A DNA stretch of 64,000 bases from Nemertoderma westbladi (lineage: Eukaryota; Xenacoelomorpha; Nemertodermatida; Nemertodermatidae), in NCBI GenBank assembly GCA_032718475.1, contig JAUCBJ010002633.1:1-64000 (forward strand), written 5' to 3'. How positions within the stretch are numbered: position 1 is the first letter of the stretch; every line of letters begins with the position of its first letter. The notes beneath the pieces are model-generated. The model ran no database searches. It saw nothing but the letters and a program-made list of their open reading frames with translations, and was not told the DNA's origin. A program made the position numbers and the translations under genes. Shown here in pieces: positions 45,101-53,780 of this stretch.

Positions 45101-46224
45101 AATCCTTTCTTAGCGAATACATGGAAGATCTTTGGGAGCATTACAATCTCACCGATACGGCTACCTGTAGACCATACAACGATACCTGTACTAAGCTACT
45201 ACTACATCAGTTTAATAAGGTTGAATACGGTATCCATATTAAGCTACTTCAACTCTATTTGAAGCTCGGTCTTAAACTTACACAAATACATAGGGTCTAC
45301 TCTTTCTCACAAAAATATATTTTCAAGGACTACATTAGTTTTAATACGAATAAAAGACAGTTGGCAAATAACCCATTCGAGGTCCTATTTTATAAGTTGA
45401 TGAACAATGCCTTGTATGGGAAATGCCTCCAAAAGGTTAGAGACCGTGTTTCTTTCAGGTTATGCAATAGCGACGAACAATGCGATTTGCTCTTAGCCAA
45501 GCCCAATCACGAATCGTTTGTTGTCTTTACCCCCAACTTGAGTGGTCATACTTTCACTAAAGAGGCTGTTTGCCTAAATCAGGGCGTGTTCATCGGTTGC
45601 ACTATACTAGATCTATCTAAGCTACAGATGTACGACCTATTTTACAACAAACTGAAGCCTCTAGAACAAAAACTGGATTGCCAGATTCGCTGTCTAGCCG
45701 GTGACACGGATTCTCTAATGCTAAGCGTAACTAATACACCACAGCTAACCTTTCTACGGGCAATGTTTGAGGGTGGTTTCCTAGATACTTCCAACTACAG
45801 TACAACACATCCACTCTATACCATTAAACACAAAGCGGCTCTCGGCTTCGTAAAAGATGAGAGCTGCGGTTTGCAGTATAAACAGTGGGTTTTCCTTAAA
45901 CCAAAGGTCTACAGTTTTCAATCCTACGATGCCCCAATCAAGAAAACCGCCAAAGGTGTATCTAGATCGGTTGTCGCTAAGCAACTAACACACGAGGATT
46001 ATGCAGACTGTTTTGAAAACGAGGCAATGCTCTTCCGCTATAACTCTACCTTCACTTCTAGAAAGCATCAAATTTTTACTGGTCATGTCTATAAGAAGGC
46101 ACTAACGCTCTGGGATACGAAATCATATTGGAGTAGTAAATATAGCAGCAAACCATACGGGCACTATAGCACTAAGCTTGTTAGACCGGCGAAACGAGTA
46201 GTAATCCCTCCTACTAGGATTTAA
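42175..46224 (+). CDS. polB: Protein-primed family B DNA polymerase (1,349 aa)
   Basis: Replicates the linear element, presumably from a terminal protein bound at the TIRs. The N-terminus has a C2H2 finger (C10, C13, H25, H29) and a second Cys/His cluster; another C2H2-like motif (HCERC to HRERC) precedes the exonuclease. Exo I is ADIET with Asp 481 and Glu 483, exo II is HNLRKFD with Asp 641, and exo III is YLVLD with Asp 812. Between exo I and II sits an endonuclease VII-like (HNH/treble-clef) insertion: C577, C580, then VRDHDHYSGEYRG near 601-613 and CVSCNRK. Polymerase motif A is DANNLYG (Asp 908), motif B KLMNNALYGK (1074-1083), motif C GDTDS (Asp 1177, Asp 1179), and KPKVY (1242-1246) is the KxY box. 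All catalytic residues are present. Two long insertions around motif A fit the TPR1/TPR2 regions of protein-primed enzymes. ATG 42175 is the first in frame. Confidence 0.95.
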   Translation: MPRSTNKVSCPICDKETRSDHLSRHIKIHFAQYRCDCCPTWSSEKKTLVGHLVSCPQGGTGFTYVNEPADCRCGDSLTLSSFTEHECYTRLFSQKRKTPPTSHSSPINSTPEQVGGGDSNNEPSTSRDSISPNNPFQPPSNGSAHGRLFTYNNDLAETRLDAELTLNENFPHIQEHVSSHLRSALGTFLRVWLTINIVMERETSEGFQIESFCFKSSGNNNQILNNSDFNNWFSGAVNRIDQLLSVFLCLGSGWRIIAIERITIEIARSQRNPYLKGQGFNNSKLLLNKKCTVSVDCPLGECFKYVAAANYKKIDRKQNNISRISTYTPFLNMFDFSNLSFPVDRVTGIPQFLKANPIYCINLLYWSNTEELSILSQPDSAHCSGKTVLNLLFIEATSKNPAHYVAITNIDRLINTKATSKGNKTHCERCLRAFYTDKSLEEHRERCYTGKRQLEYMPENLLVKFDRYDKTLSPPFCIYADIETILEPTNNIKLPQKHIASAAAFYTVPNQKLINPPKTDVQIFRDDGSNHVMRDFLTAMESHCRELYDWSISSTNTHAPMQLTTSQQTDFNNATQCYVCNCNLTPDSHNLNLNDNLSTKVRDHDHYSGEYRGASCVSCNRKLSLKRNNFYIIFHNLRKFDMHLLLKEGMTDSSRTHWKMTVIPKNTETYIHLKVSFPIDPSTPTANAKESISINFLDSYQFMTASLDNLSSYLTKNNSNLATAIPHTLAQMTQLYPNISDNTIKNKGVFPYSYIQNISNLHETTLPPIESFYNDLKLEQCSAENYQRALTTWDELNCATIFDYMIGYLVLDVTLLADTFEQFRSLCLTNFGLEPVMYFTAPGLTYDAALKFTQSEIQLLSDASIYSDFETNIRGGLVFLNTHSVDANIPDKPDYDSSLPDKYLIPIDANNLYGCALSQKLPYANIKLVTTPIDLATVDASGDTGYYCIVDLHYPKEIHDLTADLPLGAEKMSVPKSFLSEYMEDLWEHYNLTDTATCRPYNDTCTKLLLHQFNKVEYGIHIKLLQLYLKLGLKLTQIHRVYSFSQKYIFKDYISFNTNKRQLANNPFEVLFYKLMNNALYGKCLQKVRDRVSFRLCNSDEQCDLLLAKPNHESFVVFTPNLSGHTFTKEAVCLNQGVFIGCTILDLSKLQMYDLFYNKLKPLEQKLDCQIRCLAGDTDSLMLSVTNTPQLTFLRAMFEGGFLDTSNYSTTHPLYTIKHKAALGFVKDESCGLQYKQWVFLKPKVYSFQSYDAPIKKTAKGVSRSVVAKQLTHEDYADCFENEAMLFRYNSTFTSRKHQIFTGHVYKKALTLWDTKSYWSSKYSSKPYGHYSTKLVRPAKRVVIPPTRI

Positions 46225-46238
46225 ATTTATTTTTCTAG

Positions 46239-46754
46239 AATAAGAAATTGAACAACAAAATAGAAATAACCAATAAACAGTTTACCGGAAAAAACATTGC
46301 CAAATTTGAACTAGAGAAAATTTCACAGCAAATTACAGGTCAAAGTTGCTTAAAACCAAACATGTTTATCTACAAAGGTGACGATTCAACTATAATGGTA
46401 TTTCCCAGCGGTGCAGTAACAATTGTAGGCCTTTGCAATAATTTAGCTAGTGAATTGCTTTATTTAAAACAGACTATCGGGAGGCAATTACAAAGTTTGA
46501 AACTTAATACCGAAACACGAACTATTATTTTTCCAAGTGTTAATTTTAAATTATTAATGAAAAAATGTGGACATCATATAATTAATAATAAAGCAATATT
46601 TATTAGCTATACCCCCGAATTATTTTGTGCGATTAGAATATATATAGAACGTGCATATTTCAGTGTATTTCATAGTAATAAAATCGTTTCCATGTGTCCT
46701 GCCGGTGAATTCCCCGGATCATTATCTATTTTACAAACTTTATTATTAAATTAG
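46239..46754 (+). CDS. TBP-like small protein (about 168 aa)
   Basis: Starts 14 bases after polB. The frame opens behind TTTTTCTAG (46230-46238), the same motif as before polB. The first ATG is only at 46362, so the complete protein needs a non-ATG start (TTG at 46248) or an upstream exon joined at that site. The sequence looks like the two-fold TBP saddle. Repeat 1 reads STIMVFPSGAVTIVGL followed by a helix (ASELLYLKQTIGRQL), like the TBP strand IFSSGK and its following helix. Repeat 2 reads ISYTPELFCAIRIYI, close to the TBP signature SYEPELFPGLIYRM, then a strand and CPAGEFPG. It may direct transcription of the element genes. Recognised by eye only; the closest fold could differ. Confidence 0.6.
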   Translation, partial: NKKLNNKIEITNKQFTGKNIAKFELEKISQQITGQSCLKPNMFIYKGDDSTIMVFPSGAVTIVGLCNNLASELLYLKQTIGRQLQSLKLNTETRTIIFPSVNFKLLMKKCGHHIINNKAIFISYTPELFCAIRIYIERAYFSVFHSNKIVSMCPAGEFPGSLSILQTLLLN

Positions 46755-49075
46755 TTTATTTACCATGGTATACATGAAAGTTTACTATATTATTTATTTT
46801 GTGTTGGTTTTTACTTTTCCGTTAGTAGGGTTTGAATCCGTGACCATCCGTTTTTCCTACTTTTTATAATTGCATTAGTAGGACTCGAACCCGGGTTTAA
46901 CTTATTTTGTGTTGGTTTTATAATGATCGCGAGTAGGGATTGAACCCGTGACCTCCTGTTTATTTTCCATAAAACGGGATACGACTAGGGATCGAACCTG
47001 TGACCTTCTGTTTTTCCTATTTTATGTTTAGTTTAGGTATTCTAGTTATTCTATGTTTAACTTATTTTGTGTTGGTTTTATATTGGTCGCGAGTAGGGAT
47101 TGAACCCGTGACCATCTGTTTATCCTATTTTGTGTTTACTTTTTATATTTTTCCATAAAACGGGATACGAGAAGGGGTCGAACATGTGACCACCTGTTTA
47201 TCCTATTTTATGTTTAGTTTAGGTACTCTAGTTATTCTATGTTTAACTTATTTTGTGTTGGTTTTATATTGGTCGCGAGTAGGGATTGAACCCGTAGCCG
47301 TAACCATCTGTTTATCCTATTTTGTGTTTAGTTTAGGTACTCTAGTTATTCTATGTTTACTTTTTATATTTTCATGATTAGGATTCGAACCCTGGTTTAA
47401 CTTATTTCGTGTTGGATTTATAATGGTCGCGAGTAGGGATTGAACCTATGACCTCCTGTTTATTTTCCATAAAACGGGATACGAGTAGGGATTGAGCCCG
47501 TGACCTTCTGTTTTTCCTATTTTGTGTTTAGTTTAGGTACTCTAGTTATTCTATGTTTACTTTTTATATTTTTCATAAAACGGACACGAGTAGGGATTGA
47601 ACCTACAGTATGACCATCTGTTTATCCTATTTTATGTTTAGTTTAGTTACTCTATGTTAAAGTGAATTTTCACATTATATTTGTGTTAAATTATAAATTT
47701 ATGTTACAATTATTATTTATATTATAAAAACAGAAATATTCGAGTTATATTGCATTATATATTTTACATTGAAGTGGATTACTTTAGATGTTGGGGGGAA
47801 TCTGGTTTGCGAGGGATATTTGAACGGTGAGTATAACTATCCTTGAGAGTTAGTGTGACGTTATCTCACCATGGATGGGCTTTACCACTGTACTCGCATC
47901 TGCTCCCTCATTGGCTGCTCGATGCCTCAGATTAAGGGTCTAAGGGCCTTCAAGCTGGTCATTTGCTTAGTTCTCTAATTGGAGGGATGTGAGTTTGGAC
48001 CCTAGAAGAGCATTATTCTTTTTCCTAGCTCTTGGATAACTCTAGCATACACTCTAGCTTTGACTCTCCCAGCTATAGTGATAGTATGCAACCTTGGGAG
48101 TTAATGTGAGAATATATTTCAATGTATTTCATAGTAATAAAATCGTTTCCATGTGTCCTGCCGGGCCGGTGTATTCCCCGGATCATTATCTATTTTACAA
48201 ACTATATTATTAAATTAGTTTATTTACTATGGTATACATGAAAGTTTACTATATTATTTATTTTGTGTTGGTTTTTATTTTTTCCCTGAGTAGGGTTTGA
48301 ATCCGTGAGCATCCGTGTTACCTACTTTTTATAATTGCATTAGTAGGACTCGAACCCTGGTTTAACTTATTTTGGGTTGGTTTTATAATGGACGCGAGTA
48401 GGGATTGAACCCGTGACCTCCTGTTTATTTTCCATAAAACGGGATACGACTAGGGATCGAACCTGTGACCATCTGTTTATCCTATTTTGTGTTTAGTTTA
48501 GGTACTCTAGTTATTCTATGTTTAACTTATTTTGTGTTGGTTTTATATTGGTCGCGAGTAGGGATTGAACCCGTGACCATCTGTTTATCCTATTTTGTGT
48601 TTAGTTTAGTTACTCTATGTTAAAGTGAATTTTCATATTATATTTATGTTAAATTATAAATTTATGCTACAATTATTATTTATATTATAAAAACAGAAAT
48701 ATTCGAGTTATATTGCATTATATATTTTACATTGAAGTGGAATACTTTAGATGTTGGGGGACTCTGGTTTGCGAGGGATATTTGAATGGTGAGTATAACT
48801 ATCCTTGAGAGCTAGTGCAACGCTATCTCACTATGGATGGGCTTTACCACCGTACTCACATCTGCTCTCTCATTGGCTGCTCGATATCTCCGATTAAGGG
48901 TCTAAGGTCTTCAAGCTGGTCATTTGCTTAGTTCTCTAATTGGAGGGATGTGAGTTTGGACCCTAGAAGAGCATTATTCTTTTTCCTAGCTCTTGGTTAA
49001 CTCTAGCATACACTCTAGCTTTGACTCTCCCGCCGGCTATAGTTATAGTATGCAACCTTGGGAGTTAATGTGAGT
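46655..49075. repeat. Tandem duplication including the 3' end of the TBP-like gene
   Basis: The segment from about 46655 (last 100 bp of the TBP-like ORF) to 48107 is repeated at about 48110-49075. Both copies begin with ATTTCATAGTAATAAAATCG and end with ACCTTGGGAGTTAATGTGAG. The second copy is shorter because it contains fewer T-arm-like units. Confidence 0.85.
46820..48580 (-). repeat. Array of 16 tRNA T-arm-like segments
   Basis: Sixteen segments of the type GTAGGGATTGAACCCGTGACC lie at about 46825, 46878, 46934, 46986, 47093, 47172, 47278, 47378, 47431, 47484, 47589, 48288, 48340, 48397, 48450 and 48557. On the minus strand they read as tRNA 3' ends: a GGGTTCAATCC T-loop followed by CTACTCGCGACCA, including a CCA-like end. 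The spacing is filled by TTTATCCTATTTTGTGTTTAG units. No A box, D arm or anticodon arm accompanies them, so they are not complete tRNA genes. Read on the plus strand they resemble extended tRNA primer-binding sites. Confidence 0.7.
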
Positions 49076-49079
49076 AAAG

Positions 49080-51497
49080 ACCAAGAGATTAGACTTCAGG
49101 CTCCCTCTATTGGTTCATTCTTCTTAACTTTATAAAATAACTCAACCCGTATTTAAAGTTTTAAAAATTATGACTTAGTCGACTAATTTTCCAAAGTATA
49201 TTATAAAAACATATAATTTCTTGAATAAATAGACCTAATAGTAATAAATAATGTGGGGGTAAATACATTTATAATTCTAATATAATTATTAAGGATAAAT
49301 AGTCCTAATACTAATATAATTATGTAATAGTAAGCAAAATTTTTATGCGCAACCATCAGAGATTATTTGGATATAAAAGATCACACAGCAGGAGGCTAAC
49401 TTGCTGGGATCGACAAAGGCTTTGTGTGCGGTGTGTCGCTATGTCTTATATCGGGTGGATGAGAGAGCCCCCTCCGACGCAACATTGTGAACATGGGCTA
49501 TATTGCTAGAGAGAGAACTACATATAAGACCATGGCCGGCCCTCATGCAAATTTAGCGGCGCCAAGGCTAACGGGGCACCTCAAAGACAGTCTGGCTATA
49601 GTAGAGTAGAATGGATATACGAGTCCATAGCTAAAATACATCTGCCATGGAGCCTTCGCGTAGCACTATGCTCACCAAATATATTTATAATTCTCTATCC
49701 GCGAAATTTTCAGAAATTTTAAATTTTTGCCGTCGCTTCGCGGAAAAAATAAAAAGTAAACACAAAATAGGATATACAGATTCTCACAGATTCGATTCCC
49801 TATCCCTGACCAGGGTCATTATGACCCTCCCCCCGGTATTTGTACAACATTTTATAGCCCGATAGTATTGGGGTTATTATGTGACTCATGAAAATAAATC
49901 TTAAATACAATACAAATGTTCCAGCTTGATGAAGTAGATGCAATGTATTTACAACTCGAGTGTGGATCAGGATAGTTTTCGTTAAGGTTTCACCTTGGTG
50001 AAGTGGAAGAATTGTATTCACATTTCGAGTTCCATTTTTATTGAAACTATGGGGGCATTTAATATTAGCCGATTTTTCAAAATTTGTAAGTTTTGAAGGT
50101 TTTTATGAAAAATATAGGGATTTAGGGATTAACATTCAAATTGACTACGAAGAAGCAATAGGGATCATTAATGGTATGCTGAGACCCAGAAATTTTCAGG
50201 AATTTTAAATTTTTGCAGTCGCTTCGCGGAAAATATAAAAAGTAAACACAAAATAGGATACACAGATTGTCATAGATTCGATTCCCTACCCCCGACCAGG
50301 GTCATTATGACCCTCCCCGGTGTTTGTACAACATTTTATAGCCCGGTAGTATTATGATTAAAGCTACTAATCTAAAACATAACAAGTGCAATTATCCTAT
50401 CTGTTCCAACTCAGTCTCACTACTTTAGATAATATACTATAATAATAGTAATAGCAGCTGCTTTTAATTTCGCGATGAAATATTGTCAGCAAACGAAATA
50501 TAGCGAATACATCATAGATAGAATTTTAAATTTTGCAGTCGCATGGAGTGATAACCCTTAGGTGAAAGCTAAATTTGCTCTACTTTAATCAAATGGGGCA
50601 TTAAAGCTATGAGTATATTTTCCTCTACATCCTCCCTCGATCTTACGCAAATCTGGGTAAAAGGCAGTTGAAGGGCTATCATTCCCAACATAAGCGGTCC
50701 TCCCTTTAATGTTTCATTGTTCTATTCATAGTCGCCTTTAAGAATTTCTCGGGAAAATAAGGATGAGGGGCTATCACTATCAACCCATGCGGCCCTCCCT
50801 TTCATGATTTCATTGAACTATCCATAGTACGAACAATCAAACCAAAGCCTTTGAATATCCTCGCGGCTTATCAGCGGCGCCATGGCTAACGGCTTAATAT
50901 TAACAGTGAAGCATCTAAAAGACAGAGTGTCTATGATAGGGCAGAATAGCATACTTACAGCCTAGAGGTGGTCGCCCTGAAAACTTTGCTCGCCATCAAT
51001 ACATACAAAGCATCGCTTGATGGATAGAGTAATAGGATGGATATTTTCATTTTGGTGAATATAATTTATAGCATTAATCACAAAAATCGCTAAATAATAT
51101 ATTTTAATTAAAATCAACTCTGATAAACAACTTGCATATCGAGTTTGTAAAGAATTCATAGGGATTGGCTGTTTATTTAGGGGTTAACATTCAAATTGAT
51201 TATGAGCGAGCAATAGGGTCATTAATGGTATGCTGAGACTCACTTACTTCATGGCTCGCTCTCATAGAATAGATTAACTAGTAGAGAAAAATGAAAAATA
51301 ACCGGTTAAACATCTTATATTTTTTAAACATTATGGGGAAACAAGAATAAATAATTTACCGACAACATCAATATTAAATAATATAACAACAACAGATAAA
51401 TAATTTACCAACAACATTAATAATAAATAATATAAGAACATCAACAATAACAAAAGATATAGTCAGAACAGTTTTCAATAAATAGAGACTGTTTATA
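49080..51497. other. Gene-free interior of the Polinton with dispersed repeats
   Basis: No supported gene. About 170 bp around 49700-49870 (AAATTTTTGC, TCGCTTCGCGGAAAA, CCAGGGTCATTATGACCC) recurs at 50195-50350. TTAATGGTATGCTGAGAC occurs near 50168 and 51221. AGGGTCATTATGACCCT, an inverted pair of AGGGTCA half-sites three bases apart, is at 49812-49828 and 50298-50314. A GTTTCACCTTGGTGAAGTGG palindrome lies near 49986. The stretch 51290-51480 is ATAATAAC-rich. Confidence 0.6.
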
Positions 51498-53192
51498 TTA
51501 ATAGGGTTGCTGGCCTCCGAGAATAACTGGTTTAACCCTTTTAGGGTCCGATACTATTAATGGTTGCGATAATTTTCTCTTTAATAGATTGTTGAGATAG
51601 CCTTTTCTTGGGGGGTGAAATAGATTAAGGTGTATTTGCTGCGGGAGAAAGATGCCTTCTCTGAGAGAACGTTTTAGTAATTCGAAAAGGCGCGCGATGG
51701 TAAAGTCGTTGGATAGGGTGATAGTGTTGGTATTTTTCGTATTGGTGAATATAATTTCTGCTGGTTTGTTCTCGATATGAATGTAAGGACTGAGATAGTA
51801 GTGAGAGTTGGGTGGGTTGGTTATATTTATCGTGAGAAAATCGCTGCCCCTAATATTGAGACCGTTGGTGAACTGAAAAGTGGTATTCTCTTCGTCTTTC
51901 ATTAAAATGGGCCAGATACCAACATATTTTTCGGATTTGAACTTATAGATAAAGGCTGCGGTACTGCTATTTATGAGATAGCGCTGGTGATTGGGGATTG
52001 TAATCTGCTTCAGTTTGAAAGCAAATTGTATAGCCATAACCTTGAATCTGATTAGAGCCTCGCGCGCTTGAATCGTGTTAGCTATAGTAAAGGATTCGTT
52101 AAATTTTCTCTCGGTTATCTGTAAATCAATTTCTGAATCACTGATACAACTTTGTAACGATATTCGCTCGGAAATGTTGTCTTTGTATACGTTAAGTTCA
52201 TCGTAGCAGACACATTCACTATCCTCGACGGTTGAATCGAACCATTTCAATTCGTCGACCTCGGTTGGTGTAAGAAGAATCATGCCCCTAGAAGAAACAA
52301 TAGCCTTTCCATCGTCAACCTCGTAGCCATTGGTGATCGCTAAATTGCGCTCGTTCCGAATATTTGTAACAAACCCAAAAGTGCAATAGTCAAAAGCAAC
52401 CCAATTGCCCGGTTTTAGGACAAGGTGAGTAGTAGGATTAATAAAAGGGTGACAGATGTTTACATATTGTTGAAATAAATTGGCGCTCCATGAACTGTTT
52501 ACAGTGTCTTCCAGCTTTATTAACTCGAGTGGTTTCACTGGGTTAATACTTCCATAGGTGCCAACTCTATAATTGAATCCAAAGTAATAGGAGACTTTAT
52601 TGGCGAAAAAGCATGTGAGCTCATTCAATTTCTCGCCGAAAGTGAGAACATCCTTGTCGAAAAGTTTAAAGAAACGAGTCTCCTCTTCCTCGGTCGGAGT
52701 CGACGAGTTCCAGATGAGAAGAAGAATCGAGTTTGCGATACTATGAAAATCAAATAAGCGATCATCGGAGAAGAAGGAGGTTACGAGAGTGGTTAAACCC
52801 AGTAGACGATTTGCCACATCTTGGTTGATGTTTTCTCGAATAAAATCGACTATACTAGTTGGAATCGTAAACGTCTCGGGCGAAGTAGTTAGATTGAACG
52901 TGATTTTGTTGTCCCTTTTTAAAAGTTTGAAACCGTGGTTGGAGGAATGAAGTTTATTATCGTCGAGGGTTTGATATTGTCCATCGTGAAGTTCGTAGCA
53001 GGCGCGGAAAATAAAGTGCGCGTAGTTTGCCGGAATCGGGATGGGTTGGTTTAAGGTTGTATTTATCGTTAACGGGAAGAGTTTGTTCGCCGGATCGAAA
53101 TATAGACCAAACGAGTTGTCTTGTAGCATAAACTGATTTTCGTTGCAAACCAGATCGTTGCTTGAATAGCTGATTTCTGAATGTGCCATCAT
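51498..53192 (-). CDS. Unknown Polinton-encoded protein (564 aa)
   Basis: A clean frame from a double ATG at 53192 to a stop at 51498, transcribed toward polB. I do not recognise it. It has no signal peptide or membrane segment. The sequence alternates beta-prone stretches (FDPANKLFPLTINTTLNQP, NTITLSNDFTIARLF, GNWVAFDYCTFGFVTNI) with helices, and it closes with a basic segment (PPRKGYLNNLLKRKLSQP). The size, the isolated position next to a TIR and the beta-rich character would suit a capsid-type protein of this element class, but no jelly-roll signature can be confirmed by eye. The basic tail could contact nucleic acid. It is as intact as polB and is probably a core gene of the element. Confidence 0.7.
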   Translation of the reverse strand: MMAHSEISYSSNDLVCNENQFMLQDNSFGLYFDPANKLFPLTINTTLNQPIPIPANYAHFIFRACYELHDGQYQTLDDNKLHSSNHGFKLLKRDNKITFNLTTSPETFTIPTSIVDFIRENINQDVANRLLGLTTLVTSFFSDDRLFDFHSIANSILLLIWNSSTPTEEEETRFFKLFDKDVLTFGEKLNELTCFFANKVSYYFGFNYRVGTYGSINPVKPLELIKLEDTVNSSWSANLFQQYVNICHPFINPTTHLVLKPGNWVAFDYCTFGFVTNIRNERNLAITNGYEVDDGKAIVSSRGMILLTPTEVDELKWFDSTVEDSECVCYDELNVYKDNISERISLQSCISDSEIDLQITERKFNESFTIANTIQAREALIRFKVMAIQFAFKLKQITIPNHQRYLINSSTAAFIYKFKSEKYVGIWPILMKDEENTTFQFTNGLNIRGSDFLTINITNPPNSHYYLSPYIHIENKPAEIIFTNTKNTNTITLSNDFTIARLFELLKRSLREGIFLPQQIHLNLFHPPRKGYLNNLLKRKLSQPLIVSDPKRVKPVILGGQQPY

Positions 53193-53780
53193 GATTGTGT
53201 ACCGGTAACTCGTTTAGGAAATAAAAATAAATAAATACTTTTACGAAAATAATTAAAACTTTTCAGGAAAACAAAGAGACAATGATTGGGAATGTGGTGA
53301 ACGGGGGCTATTATAGAGAGGGCTAGAATGGGTTAGCCAATCAGGGAACAGGAGGGAGAAAAGACTGTATAATTAAACCAATCAGAGAGCAGCTTTGATG
53401 ACGTCACATCAGGCGAGATAATGATTGCCCAATGTTATTCAATGGTAGACAGAGTGGCGCCATTGAATAACGAAGACAAAGGGGCTGCGAGAGGAAAGAT
53501 TATAAAGTTAACGATAAGGGATCTATAAACCATAGAGCTAAAAATAGACATTATGTCATAGTGATCTCATTGGTAATATAAAAACTAATTAATCTAAAAA
53601 TAGAAATCAATGTATAAAATAAAAGTAATACAATTAATTAATTTAAAATAAAGTACAAATGAATAAATAAAGTCAAATAGAATACAAATAATTAATTAAA
53701 ATTAGGTACAAATAAATAGTTAAATTGAAAATAACAAAGTTAGAGAAGATGTTAATTTTCAGATAATACGCCCTCTAGCG
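53193..53780 (-). promoter_or_regulatory. Upstream region of the 564-aa gene
   Basis: Contains CCAAT-type boxes at 53337-53341 (GCCAATCAG) and 53378-53382 (CCAATCAG), an arrangement echoed upstream of polB at the other end. TATAATAG-like sequence (minus strand) lies near 53310. From 53541 to 53735 there is an extra copy of the TIR AT block (GTCATAGTGATCTCATTGG), so the right end has three such blocks and the left end two. Confidence 0.45.

Noticed and set aside
46820-48580. Cluster of tRNA genes
   Set aside because: Only T-arm/3'-end-like sequence is present; no A box, anticodon arm or acceptor 5' strand, and most T stems pair poorly.
49647-49865. 72-codon ORF in the Polinton interior
   Set aside because: It lies within a repeated non-coding segment and the second copy (near 50200) does not keep the frame.
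40660-53780. Retrovirus-type integrase inside the Polinton
   Set aside because: No frame shows a DDE integrase pattern; integrase sequences in the window belong to the gypsy and BEL/Pao elements outside its TIRs.
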